Assembly: GCA_947475815.1 (NCBI GenBank)
Contig: CANJOT010000012.1
Coordinates: 1-33,654 of the forward strand
From: Burkholderiales bacterium
GTDB lineage: Bacteria; Pseudomonadota; Gammaproteobacteria; Burkholderiales; Burkholderiaceae_D
DNA: 33,654 nucleotides
Direction of reading: 5' to 3'
Position 1 is the first letter of the stretch; every line of letters begins with the position of its first letter. A model generated the notes under the pieces. It was not told the origin of the DNA, ran no database searches, and was given only the letters and a program-made list of their open reading frames with translations. This document shows, one piece after another, positions 15,457 through 23,335 of the stretch. Both the position numbers and the translations under genes were made by a program.

Positions 15457-16131
15457 TTATTTGAGCATGTGTTCGTAAGCGCCACCCATCACTTCGCCGA
15501 TGGGCGTGCCGGCGAGGATGGCCTTGGCCATGAGCGCCTCTTTGGCAACGATGGTTTCGGCCGCTTCCAGCACGGCGTCGATCCGGTCTGGCGAAATGAA
15601 GATGCTGGCGCTGCGGTCGGCCAGCACGTAGTCACCGCCCTGCACCTGCAGCGCGCCAATCTGCACAGGGATGTTGGTGCCTTTTTCGACCACGCGACCG
15701 CGTGCCGTGAACGAAGTCAGGCTGCTGCTGAAAATCGGGAAGTCGTAGCCAATGGCTTCGTCGATGTCACGCACCGGACCATCCGCCACCACGCCGGCCA
15801 CGCCGCGTACCTTGGCGCCGAGCGACAGCAAGCCCCCCCAGCAGCCGGCTTCGACGCCGCTTTTTTGTTCGATGACGATGACGTTGTGTGGCCCGGCCAT
15901 TTCAATGGCGTTGCAGCCCAGATGGCGCGGTTTGCCTGCGGCGGGCGCGCCCGTGCCGAGTTTGACGGTGATGGCCTGTCCGGCGATGCGGCCCGAGCCC
16001 GAACGTTGTGGCAGGCCGGTGACGGCGCCGGCCATGCCGAGCTTGTCGAGCGCGTCGGAGACGGCGCAGCAGTCGAGTCGGCGCAGGCGTTGCACGTAGC
16101 CAAGCACGGCCGCAGGGGAATGTTGGGTCAT
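15457..16131 (-). CDS. RraA-family protein with altered active-site motifs (paralog 3)
   Basis: A 224-residue RraA-fold protein, first gene of the leftward trio. It keeps ADGPVRDIDEA with the Arg-Asp pair and GYDFPIFS, but the WGE motif is WGG, and the usual GDxxxGDxDGVVVxP segment reads GDYVLADRSASIFISP, so the GDxDG core is gone. It may be a regulatory or structural partner of the other two, or act on a different substrate. ATG 16131 (MTQHSPAAV) fits the family N-terminus; the upstream in-frame extension to 16326 is antisense to creA and is low-complexity. It is divergent from creA, with about 105 bp between them. Confidence 0.82.
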   Translation of the reverse strand: MTQHSPAAVLGYVQRLRRLDCCAVSDALDKLGMAGAVTGLPQRSGSGRIAGQAITVKLGTGAPAAGKPRHLGCNAIEMAGPHNVIVIEQKSGVEAGCWGGLLSLGAKVRGVAGVVADGPVRDIDEAIGYDFPIFSSSLTSFTARGRVVEKGTNIPVQIGALQVQGGDYVLADRSASIFISPDRIDAVLEAAETIVAKEALMAKAILAGTPIGEVMGGAYEHMLK

Positions 16132-16236
16132 GGAGAGTCTCTTGTTGTTGGATGTCGATTCAGGCCAAGGTCTTCCCGGCGGCAACGAGTTTAACAGGTA
16201 GCATAGCCCATCCAAGATCATCTTCAGGAACCCGCC

Positions 16237-16734
16237 ATGCTTCTCCCATCGCAATTTTATCTGAGCCTGAGTCTGAGCCTGGCTCTGGCCCTCGCCCTCG
16301 CCACCCTCCCCATCCACGCCGAACAAATCGGTGAAGTCAGTACCGTCTTCCGCTTCCTCGGCAAAAACGACCGCATTGTCATCGAAGCCTACGACGATCC
16401 CAAAGTGCCCGGCGTTACCTGTTACGTTTCCCGCGCCCGTACCGGCGGTGTCAAAGGCAGCCTTGGTGTCGCTGAAGACACGTCCGATGCTTCCATCGCC
16501 TGTCGTCAGGTTGCCGATACCCTGCGGTTCACCGACAGGCTACCCCAGCAGGAGGATGTCTTCACGGAACGCCAATCCATCCTCTTCAAACAATTGCACG
16601 TTGTGCGCCTCGTCGATGCGCCGCGCAACACCCTCGTTTACATGACTTATTCCGATCGCCTGATTGAAGGCAGTCCAAAAAACAGCATCACCGCCGTGCC
16701 GGTCCCGCGTACCCTGGCCATTCCGCTGAAGTGA
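16237..16734 (+). CDS. creA: CreA family periplasmic protein
   Basis: A 165-residue exported protein of the CreA family, widespread in proteobacteria and of unknown biochemical role despite the name 'catabolite regulation'. A Sec signal peptide covers residues 1-28 and has an unusual run of Leu-Ser and Leu-Ala pairs. The mature part starts [27 protein letters not shown] and contains GVTCYVSRA, the [17 protein letters not shown]-type motif and [18 protein letters not shown], all diagnostic. The two cysteines (in VTCYV and IACRQ) could form a disulfide. AGGA lies 8 nt before the ATG. It is followed 85 bp later by tex. Confidence 0.93.
   Translation: MLLPSQFYLSLSLSLALALALATLPIHAEQIGEVSTVFRFLGKNDRIVIEAYDDPKVPGVTCYVSRARTGGVKGSLGVAEDTSDASIACRQVADTLRFTDRLPQQEDVFTERQSILFKQLHVVRLVDAPRNTLVYMTYSDRLIEGSPKNSITAVPVPRTLAIPLK
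16261..16302 (+). repeat. Imperfect CTGRSY hexamer run in creA signal sequence
   Basis: The DNA coding for residues 9-22 of CreA is a tract of CTG/CTC-initial hexamers (CTGAGC, CTGAGT, CTGAGC, CTGGCT, CTGGCC, CTCGCC, CTCGCC) that gives Leu-Ser x3 then Leu-Ala x4. Units of 6 bp keep frame, so slippage would change only signal-peptide length. Confidence 0.6.
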
Positions 16735-16819
16735 CCGGCAGGCCCGATGGTGGTGGAACCGTATGCCGGCGCTTGTGGCAAAATCCGAGCCTTGCATCTT
16801 TTCGTCTGGCCCCGCCTTC

Positions 16820-19198
16820 ATGTCTGATTCCACGCTGTTGAAAATCATCGCCCGCATCGCTGCCGAATTGAAGGTACGGGAGCGCCAGGTGTCTGCTACG
16901 GTAAGCTTGCTCGATGAAGGCGCCAGCGTGCCCTTCATTGCGCGCTATCGCAAGGAAGTGACCGGCGACCTCGATGACACGCAGCTGCGCAATCTGGAAG
17001 AACGCTTACTGTATCTGCGCGAACTGGAAGATCGCCGTGCGGTCATCCTGGCGTCGATTGAAGAACAGGGCAAGATGACCGATGTGCTGCGCGCTGCCAT
17101 CGAGGCGGCCGACAGCAAGCAGGTGCTTGAAGACCTGTATCTGCCCTACAAGCAGAAGCGCCGCACGCGAGCCCAGATCGCCCGCGAGGCCGGCCTTGAG
17201 CCGCTGGCTGACACCTTGTTTGCCGGCCAGCAGGCGACGCCCGTGCCCGATCCTCAGGACGTGGCGGCCGCCTACGTCAATGGCAAGAGCAGCGCCGATG
17301 GCGGCGTGCCCGATGTCAAGGCCGCACTCGACGGTGCGCGCGATATTCTGGCTGAACGGTTTGCCGAAACGGCGCCGCTGCTGGGCAAGCTGCGCACACG
17401 CCTGTGGGAACAGGGCGTGCTCAGTGCCGCCGTGGTGGACGGCAAACAGGCCGAGGAAGGCGAAAAATTCCGCGATTATTACGCCTACTCGGAGACAGTC
17501 AACAAGATCCCCTCACATCGCGCGCTGGCCCTGTTTCGCGGCCGCACGCTGGGCATACTGAACCTCAAGCTCAATCTGCTGGATGGCAGCGGCGAGGAGT
17601 TTGTCGGAACGAGTGTGCATCCCTGTGAAGACCTGATCGTCGGCCATTTTGGTTTTGTACGCGGCACACGGCCTCTCGACAAGTGGCTGGCCGATGTCTG
17701 TCGCTGGACCTGGCGCGTGAAGGCGCTGCCGCATCTTGAAAACGAATTGCTGAGTCAGTTGCGCGAGACTGCGGAGACCGAGGCCATCCGCATTTTTGCG
17801 CGCAATCTGCATGAGTTGTTGCTGGCCGCGCCGGCGGGTCCGAAGGCGGTGCTCGGTCTGGATCCCGGTATCCGCACTGGTTGCAAGGTGGCGGTGGTCG
17901 ATGCCACCGGGAAACTGCTCGATACCACCGTGATTTATCCGCATGAACCGCGGCGTGACTGGAATGGCTCGCTGGCCAGCCTGGCGCGGCTGGTGCGCCA
18001 ACACGGCGTGCAACTGATCGCCATCGGCAATGGCACGGCCAGCCGCGAAACCGACAAGCTGGCTCAGGAGTTGATGGCGCAACTGCCCGACTTTCCGATG
18101 GCCAGGATTGTTGTCAGCGAAGCAGGAGCATCGATCTATTCGGCGTCGGAATTGGCGGCGCGTGAATTTCCTGATCTCGATGTCACCCTGCGCGGTGCGG
18201 TGTCGATTGCGCGACGCCTGCAGGATCCGCTGGCCGAGCTGGTCAAGATTGATCCCAAGTCGATTGGTGTGGGCCAGTATCAGCACGATGTGAATCAGCG
18301 CGCGCTGTCGCGTTCGCTCGACGCCGTGGTCGAGGATTGTGTCAATGCCGTCGGCGTGGATTTGAATACCGCCTCGGCACCCTTGCTGGCGCGGGTCTCC
18401 GGCCTGAACAGCGTGCTGGCCAAAAACATCGTTGAATACCGCGATGCCCATGGCCGTTTTGTCAATCGCGGCCAGTTGCTCAAGGTGGCCCGTCTGGGGG
18501 ACAAGACCTTTGAGCAGGCCGCCGGGTTCCTGCGTGTGCGCGATGGCGATAATCCGCTTGATCAATCCTCAGTGCATCCCGAAGCCTACCCGGTGGTTGA
18601 AAAAATCCTCAGGCGCATCGGCAAGGGCATCGGCGAGGTCATGGGACAGCCGGCCGCATTGAAGGGGCTGTCGGCGGCTGAATTCATCGACGAAAAATTT
18701 GGCGTGCCAACGGTGCGCGACATCCTGGTGGAGCTCGAAAAGCCCGGCCGCGATCCGCGTCCCGAATTCAAGACCGCCACGTTCCGCGAGGGCATTGAAA
18801 AAATCTCCGATCTGACCCCCGGTTTGATCCTGGAAGGTGTCGTGACCAACGTGGCCGCGTTCGGGGCCTTCGTTGACATCGGCGTGCATCAGGATGGACT
18901 GGTCCATGTGTCCGTGCTTGCCAATCGCTTTGTCAAAGACCCGCACGAGGTCGTCAAGCCGGGTCAGGTCGTCAAGGTGCGCGTGCTCGAAGTGGATGTG
19001 AAACGTCAGCGCATCGCCCTGACCATGCGCACCGACGATGTGGTGAGCGCGCCACGCCAGACGGCCCCCATCGCCAGCGGAAGTCCTGAGTCCTCACGTT
19101 CTGGTGCCCCGCGCCGTCAGGCGCCCGTGGCGGCGGGCCGCACGCCAGCGCCAGCGGACAACGCCATGGCGCTGGCGTTTGCCAAACTGAAGAAGTAG
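16820..19198 (+). CDS. tex: Tex-type S1 RNA-binding transcription accessory protein
   Basis: A 792-residue cytoplasmic nucleic-acid-binding protein of the Tex family. Domains in order are an N-terminal helical region with [13 protein letters not shown] (about 38-50), a YqgF/RNase H-like domain from about 345 with [15 protein letters not shown], helix-hairpin-helix motifs around 510-590 ([18 protein letters not shown]), and an S1 domain around 670-740 ([24 protein letters not shown]). A Pro/Ala/Arg-rich tail of about 50 residues follows. Tex is associated with transcription and, in Bordetella, with toxin gene expression. ATG 16820 (MSDSTLLK) matches the family N-terminus; the in-frame start at 16763 would add 19 unconserved residues. 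Confidence 0.95.
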   Translation: MSDSTLLKIIARIAAELKVRERQVSATVSLLDEGASVPFIARYRKEVTGDLDDTQLRNLEERLLYLRELEDRRAVILASIEEQGKMTDVLRAAIEAADSKQVLEDLYLPYKQKRRTRAQIAREAGLEPLADTLFAGQQATPVPDPQDVAAAYVNGKSSADGGVPDVKAALDGARDILAERFAETAPLLGKLRTRLWEQGVLSAAVVDGKQAEEGEKFRDYYAYSETVNKIPSHRALALFRGRTLGILNLKLNLLDGSGEEFVGTSVHPCEDLIVGHFGFVRGTRPLDKWLADVCRWTWRVKALPHLENELLSQLRETAETEAIRIFARNLHELLLAAPAGPKAVLGLDPGIRTGCKVAVVDATGKLLDTTVIYPHEPRRDWNGSLASLARLVRQHGVQLIAIGNGTASRETDKLAQELMAQLPDFPMARIVVSEAGASIYSASELAAREFPDLDVTLRGAVSIARRLQDPLAELVKIDPKSIGVGQYQHDVNQRALSRSLDAVVEDCVNAVGVDLNTASAPLLARVSGLNSVLAKNIVEYRDAHGRFVNRGQLLKVARLGDKTFEQAAGFLRVRDGDNPLDQSSVHPEAYPVVEKILRRIGKGIGEVMGQPAALKGLSAAEFIDEKFGVPTVRDILVELEKPGRDPRPEFKTATFREGIEKISDLTPGLILEGVVTNVAAFGAFVDIGVHQDGLVHVSVLANRFVKDPHEVVKPGQVVKVRVLEVDVKRQRIALTMRTDDVVSAPRQTAPIASGSPESSRSGAPRRQAPVAAGRTPAPADNAMALAFAKLKK

Positions 19199-19214
19199 CG
19201 CGCACCGGGCTGCC

Positions 19215-19256
19215 CATGCAGACCGGTTAGCGCGGCCGCCACAACCGGCCTGCATG
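19215..19256 (+). other. Imperfect inverted repeat downstream of tex
   Basis: CATGCAG-A-CCGGTT (19215-19228) pairs with AACCGG-C-CTGCATG (19243-19256), a 13-bp stem with one mismatch and a GC-rich 14-nt centre. It lies 17 bp after the tex stop and has no U-run, so it is a possible 3'-end stabiliser or factor-dependent terminator. Confidence 0.45.
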
Positions 19257-19316
19257 CATTGAACCGGGACGCGCCCGGACCTGATCGATTACGGTGCTTT
19301 TCGTTTTTCGGCAGAT

Positions 19317-19336
19317 CTTGCAGATATAATAGCAAG
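19317..19336 (+). promoter_or_regulatory. Consensus -10 enclosed by an inverted repeat
   Basis: TATAAT at 19325-19330 is a perfect -10 and is flanked by CTTGC (19317-19321) and GCAAG (19332-19336). No good -35 is seen at 16-18 nt upstream (CGTTTT at best), so the promoter may need an activator. The local sequence is clearly more AT-rich than its surroundings. It would give a leader of about 24 nt for the gene at 19361. Confidence 0.5.
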
Positions 19337-19360
19337 TTTAGACAAAGAACAATCGTCCAA

Positions 19361-20755
19361 ATGGATCCTTGCCTTAGAAGCGCGCTCCGCGTGCAGGAAC
19401 CCTCATCAGGATCATCTCCGACGCTGCCTGCGGGATCGCCGAAGGGTGCTGCTTCGTCTTCATTGTTGCCTTCATCTTCGGCACCACCGCTGCGCTGGCC
19501 GGCGGGCCTGCCGGCGCGTGAACGTGCGCTGCTTGAGGGCGCCGGTCTTGGTCCACGTGAAGCCTTGGCGTTTCAGAAACAGCGCATCACTATTTCGGAG
19601 CAGACTTTGCCCGGCGCAAAGTTTCGCTGCCTGCCCCTTGGCAAACCGGTGAGCAGCGCACAATTTAGTGTCATCCACCACACCAGCTTGCCCGGTCAGC
19701 CCGATGACTTTTTGTTCAAGCGTCCCTGCATTGGCAGCGAGCGCAAGTTCCGGCATGACGGTGTGTTTGCCGTGGGGGTCACGGATGCGCAGAGTCACGA
19801 GACTGAACGCTCTCTGGCCGCCTACCGGGTTTGCCTCGCGCTTGGATTCAGTGTCATTCCCGCAACCGACATCGCCTCGGATACGCAAGGACGGCTCGGT
19901 ATTGTCATGCCCTTTATTCATGGGTGCACGGAGCGCAATGCAACGTTTGCACAGTTGCAACTCCCGCTGGTGCGCAAACAACTGGTCGAACTGCAGTTGC
20001 TCGATGCCTTGCTCGGCAATATTGACCGTAATTACGAAAACATCATGCTCGAGGAACGCCCGGGGGGGGCGGGTGTGAAGGCGGTCTGGGGCATCGACAA
20101 CGATACCTGCTTCATGCCGGTCAAGGATCCCGATGCTCTGGCCCACTACGGGCCGAGCCGGGGCATTGCCAAACTGATGCGCGGGGTGGCCTTGCCGGAG
20201 GTCGTCGACCGGCATCAGGCCGCAGTTCTCAAACTGTTCGGCAAGGCCAGACTGAAGCGCGCCGTGACCGGCTTGATAGACCAGCGTGATCAGGATTGCA
20301 CGCTGCTGCGCCTGAAGGCCATTCAGCGACACGTGGATCGCCTGCGCCTGGCGGGCAGGGTGATCGATCCTGCGGAATGGGATCAGGCCTGGGTGGGGCG
20401 GCTGCTGCGTGATCCGGGGCGGAGTTATGTGGGGCGCGCGCGTGAGGCGTTGCGTTTGGCCTGTCGTCAGCGGCGTGCGTCGCAGGGCCAGGTCAGGCCG
20501 GCTGAACCCGCGCGGCCGTTGTTGAAACCGCCGCAGTCGGAGGCTGCCATTCAAGGGAAGGTCAGCAAAGTCAAACGACGTGTGCGGCTCAAACCGCCCC
20601 CCCCGCCGGAAGCGCCGCCGCGCGCGCTGGGTGGTGCGGCTGTCTCCGCTGCGGCGGGCGGTTCAGACGGGCGCGGAAAGGGCGGGCTGGAACGGGTCTG
20701 GCAGGCTCTGGCCCGCTTGTGTTCGCGGTCGGATGCAATCACCCGGAGGGGGTGA
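19361..20755 (+). CDS. PI3/4-kinase-like protein, candidate secreted effector
   Basis: A 464-residue protein from ATG 19361 (in-frame codons extend back to 19259). Residues 1-50 are rich in Ser, Pro and Ala with no hydrophobic signal, as in many type III effectors. The middle looks like a lipid/protein kinase: FLFKRP (ATP-binding Lys) near 114, ETERSLAAYRVCLALGFSVIP with the helix-C Glu, then LLGNIDRNYENIML as catalytic loop (Asp, Asn) and GIDNDTCFM as the metal-binding Asp, close to the PI4-kinase pattern GNxDRHxxN...IDxG. The C-terminal 100 residues are Arg/Pro/Gly-rich. No membrane segment is seen and no good Shine-Dalgarno sequence precedes the ATG. I cannot name a characterised homolog; protein versus lipid substrate is open. 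Confidence 0.65.
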   Translation: MDPCLRSALRVQEPSSGSSPTLPAGSPKGAASSSLLPSSSAPPLRWPAGLPARERALLEGAGLGPREALAFQKQRITISEQTLPGAKFRCLPLGKPVSSAQFSVIHHTSLPGQPDDFLFKRPCIGSERKFRHDGVFAVGVTDAQSHETERSLAAYRVCLALGFSVIPATDIASDTQGRLGIVMPFIHGCTERNATFAQLQLPLVRKQLVELQLLDALLGNIDRNYENIMLEERPGGAGVKAVWGIDNDTCFMPVKDPDALAHYGPSRGIAKLMRGVALPEVVDRHQAAVLKLFGKARLKRAVTGLIDQRDQDCTLLRLKAIQRHVDRLRLAGRVIDPAEWDQAWVGRLLRDPGRSYVGRAREALRLACRQRRASQGQVRPAEPARPLLKPPQSEAAIQGKVSKVKRRVRLKPPPPPEAPPRALGGAAVSAAAGGSDGRGKGGLERVWQALARLCSRSDAITRRG

Positions 20756-20878
20756 GGCGCTGCCCTTGACCTGCCAGATAACGCCATTTGGCTGATTGTT
20801 AAGCGGTGACGGTGCATTTGATTGACAGGCGCCTGAGAATTCTGGAAAGTGCCATGCATGTACACGAAGGAGTCCGCC

Positions 20879-21385
20879 ATGAACATCAAGCGTATGACAC
20901 ATCGGTTCGTGCTGCTGGGGTTTGCCGTTGTGCTGGTGGCCTGTGCCTCGTTTCCGAGCAACATCAAGCCCGGTCAGAGTCGGGACGAGGTGATTGCCGT
21001 TTATGGCTCGCCCGCAGGCCTGCAGCCTACGCCGCAGGGGGAGGTATTGATTTTTTCTACCGCGCCTTTTGGGCAGACGGCTTACGCCGCCCGACTCGGC
21101 CTGGATGGTCGCGTCCTGACTGTGGAGCAGGTCCTGACTTCGGAAAATTTTGCACGCATCACGCTGGGCGAATGGACCCGTGACCGGGTGCGCAGCGAGT
21201 TTGGCGCACCCGCTGAAGTACGGACATTTTCCAGCAAGGAAGTGTGGTGGTCTTACCGCTTCAAGGAAAACGGCGTCTGGAATACGCTGATGAACGTCAT
21301 GTTTGACGAATCAGGTATTGCCCGCCAAACCATCAACACGCCGGACCCACTATATACGCCGGACAGCAATCGTCACGATCGCTGA
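20879..21385 (+). CDS. Outer-membrane lipoprotein with two BamE/SmpA-like repeats
   Basis: A 168-residue lipoprotein. The signal peptide ends in the lipobox LVAC with the lipidated Cys at residue 22. The next residues lack Asp at +2 (Ala-Ser), so outer-membrane sorting is expected. Two copies of the SmpA/OmlA-type helix-turn motif are visible: IKPGQSRDEVIAVYGSPAG near 30 and ITLGEWTRDRVRSEFGAPAE near 95, each a small alpha-beta module as in BamE. AAGGAG lies 7 nt before the ATG and fixes the start over the upstream in-frame codon at 20849. It may assist envelope assembly, but it is not BamE itself. It stands alone, 124 bp after the kinase-like gene. Confidence 0.78.
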   Translation: MNIKRMTHRFVLLGFAVVLVACASFPSNIKPGQSRDEVIAVYGSPAGLQPTPQGEVLIFSTAPFGQTAYAARLGLDGRVLTVEQVLTSENFARITLGEWTRDRVRSEFGAPAEVRTFSSKEVWWSYRFKENGVWNTLMNVMFDESGIARQTINTPDPLYTPDSNRHDR

Positions 21386-21491
21386 GTGTTGTGCAGGCCG
21401 CGTCGTTGACGCGGTGTATCGGGAAACATGGGGGAAACACAGGCCGGCGGTGCAATAGGGCTTGGCGGGACAGGGTGAGCGGTGCGGTGTC

Positions 21492-21521
21492 CGGAGTGGG
21501 CGCCTGCGCGTGCCCACTCCG
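21492..21521 (-). other. 10-bp stem hairpin after the tetR stop
   Basis: CGGAGTGGGC (21492-21501) and GCCCACTCCG (21512-21521) are perfect inverted copies around a 10-nt loop, nine bases beyond the TetR stop on the minus strand. No T-run follows, so an intrinsic terminator is not supported; it may mark the mRNA 3' end. Confidence 0.45.
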
Positions 21522-21529
21522 CACCCTGA

Positions 21530-22357
21530 TTATGCGCTGGCGCGTTTGCCGCTACCCTTGGGTCGGCCAACCTTGCGCGGGCCGTTGTTTTCCTTGGAGG
21601 CGGGTGCTGTTTTTGTGGCAGTTCTGGGCCCGGCTTTTGCACCGGCCATGCGGAGCATGGTGCTGCACAGGCGCTCGGCCATTTCTGTTGCCCCGATCGG
21701 ACCGGCAGGTCTGTACCACGCGTACATGAACCCAACGACACTGCCGATTTTCAGGGCCGTGAGCTTGGCGTTGTCGAATTCCAGATCGCCCTCGCGTTGA
21801 CCTGCTTCAAGCAGGGTAGAGAGGTCTGTGTGAAAACGTCGGCCCAGTACGCGCAGCTTGCGCAGGAACGGCGCGCGCAGGATGCCGGTTTCGCGGTAAT
21901 AGAAGGTGCCGGCTTTGAGGTGTTTGATATTGGCGAGGACCAGTCGGGTCAGGCCTTCACGCAGTTTCTCGATGGCCCGACGTTTGTCGGTGGTCGGGAA
22001 ATGCAAGGCGGTCATGCAGGCGTTCGACGCTTCCCAGGTCAGGGTTTCGAACAGGTCTTCCTTGTTTTCGAAGTAATAATAAACAAAGGGTTTGGTGACG
22101 CCCAGCTTGTCGGCGATGTCGGCGATCGTCGTGCCGGCATAACCGTGCTTGAAGAACAGGTTGACGGCAACGTCAAGGATCTGCTCGCGCTTGCGGTCAT
22201 GGGCGTTGGCCGGTGCTCCCTCGATCGCGGTGGACCGTCGTGCCCGCTTGACTGGCGGCACCGCCGGCCGGATCGCCGGGCTGGTGTGCGTTTTGCCATT
22301 GGTTGCGGAAGGGGGTGTGTTGCTGGCGCGGGTAGCGCGTGCGGTGCGTTCGGTCAT
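21530..22357 (-). CDS. TetR/AcrR family regulator with AT-hook-like tail
   Basis: A 275-residue regulator, long for the family (about 200). A basic, low-complexity N-terminal arm of about 55 residues precedes the DNA-binding domain (REQILDVAVNLFFKHGYAGTTI, then ADKLGVTKPFVYYYFENKEDL, the recognition helix). A ligand domain follows to about 245. The last 30 residues are Lys/Ala/Pro-rich and end RKVGRPKGSGKR, which has the GRP core of an AT-hook that inserts into the minor groove. ATG 22357 was chosen; a GTG at 22375 is an alternative and neither has a clear Shine-Dalgarno sequence. Possible targets are its own promoter region (22521-22536) or the operon next door. Confidence 0.85.
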   Translation of the reverse strand: MTERTARATRASNTPPSATNGKTHTSPAIRPAVPPVKRARRSTAIEGAPANAHDRKREQILDVAVNLFFKHGYAGTTIADIADKLGVTKPFVYYYFENKEDLFETLTWEASNACMTALHFPTTDKRRAIEKLREGLTRLVLANIKHLKAGTFYYRETGILRAPFLRKLRVLGRRFHTDLSTLLEAGQREGDLEFDNAKLTALKIGSVVGFMYAWYRPAGPIGATEMAERLCSTMLRMAGAKAGPRTATKTAPASKENNGPRKVGRPKGSGKRASA

Positions 22358-22520
22358 GGCGTCGATCGGAATCACTGGTTGGGTTCAAGAAATGCCAGGA
22401 GCTGCTGGATGCCGGCCTTGCGGGCGTTGTGCGCCCCGGAGGCTGGCTGCCGGATCTCGTGCGGTATCGTGTTTCTGGCAGCAATAACGACATTGCTGTT
22501 TGCAATCGGTCACTTGCTCT

Positions 22521-22536
22521 CGCATTCAACAATGCG
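22521..22536. promoter_or_regulatory. Inverted repeat CGCATT-CAAC-AATGCG
   Basis: A 16-bp inverted repeat with perfect 6-bp arms in the 286-bp gap between the HNH gene and tetR, about 165 bp upstream of the TetR start. Its size and symmetry suit a TetR operator, so autoregulation is possible. Nothing else gene-like was found in this gap (22358-22643). Confidence 0.35.
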
Positions 22537-22643
22537 GGTAAACAAGCAAGAAATGGCAATGACCGAGACTACTCCAGAATTGCCAGAAGGGGGGGCGCGT
22601 TTTTGCACATTGCGTCGCGTAGATACAAGTGTTTACAGTGTTG

Positions 22644-23258
22644 CTAGGTGATGAGCTGGCCGGTCCCTGGGGTATCTGCGGAGCAGACCTCACTACCGAC
22701 GAGTCGGCTGTGGGCCGGTAGCATGGCTGTCAGGTATTCCATCTGGTCGGCGAGAATGTTGCGACCTGAGAGCAGAAAATGCTCGTAGCGGCAGGGCGCG
22801 TACGGCAGGCAGAGCAGGGGCATGCGCGCCTCTTCGGGCGTGCGGGCGCCTTTGCGATGGTTGCAGTTGCGGCATGCGGCCACCACATTGGTCCAGATGT
22901 CGGTGCCCTTGCGTGATCGGGGCAGGATGTGGTCGCGCGTGAGTCGTTCGCGTCCGAAAATTTGGCCACAGTATGCGCACAGATGGCGATCGCGCCGGAA
23001 CAACAGCTCGTTGCGCTCACCCAGCGGCGGGTAGGCATGGGAGCGCGCGGCCATGACGTCCGAACGGGCAATGGCGATGATCGGTGCGCTCTCGACGATG
23101 GACTGTTCGCCGCGGCGGTTGTAGCCGCCATGAAACACCACCACCGGCTCGCCAATCGACCAGGCCACCTTGCCGGTGGCGTTGTAACTCACCGCTTCCT
23201 GTGGCGTGAGCCACCGGAAGGGTTGTCCGGCGATATCGAGTCCGAGGATCAGGAGCAT
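22644..23258 (-). CDS. HNH endonuclease family protein
   Basis: A 204-residue protein with a C-terminal HNH nuclease core: CAYCG near 90, LTRDHILPRSRKG with the metal-binding His, NVVAACRNCNHRKG with the second Cys pair and the final catalytic His. The two CxxC pairs form a zinc-stabilised beta-beta-alpha metal fold. Residues 1-85 (LGLDIAGQPFRWLTPQEAVSY) are typical of the stand-alone HNH proteins common in proteobacteria, whose physiological role is unknown. The start is uncertain: ATG 23258 matches the family beginning, while ATG 23273 or TTG 23276 would add five or six residues. It lies 77 bp downstream of the barrel gene and on the same strand, so read-through from the fibre operon is possible. 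Confidence 0.82.
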   Translation of the reverse strand: MLLILGLDIAGQPFRWLTPQEAVSYNATGKVAWSIGEPVVVFHGGYNRRGEQSIVESAPIIAIARSDVMAARSHAYPPLGERNELLFRRDRHLCAYCGQIFGRERLTRDHILPRSRKGTDIWTNVVAACRNCNHRKGARTPEEARMPLLCLPYAPCRYEHFLLSGRNILADQMEYLTAMLPAHSRLVGSEVCSADTPGTGQLIT

Positions 23259-23335
23259 GGAGCGAACATACATCAAGTGGTGATGGATGTGAACCGTAGC
23301 GCTTCATGAGGCGCTACCCTGCAAAAAATCGCAGT

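Noticed and set aside
17513-18565. Minus-strand open frame of 350 codons inside tex
   Set aside because: No family resemblance; tex is conserved over its whole length.
22339-22647. Plus-strand frame of 102 codons between tetR and the HNH gene
   Set aside because: No ribosome site, no recognisable domain, and it overlaps the expected tetR promoter.
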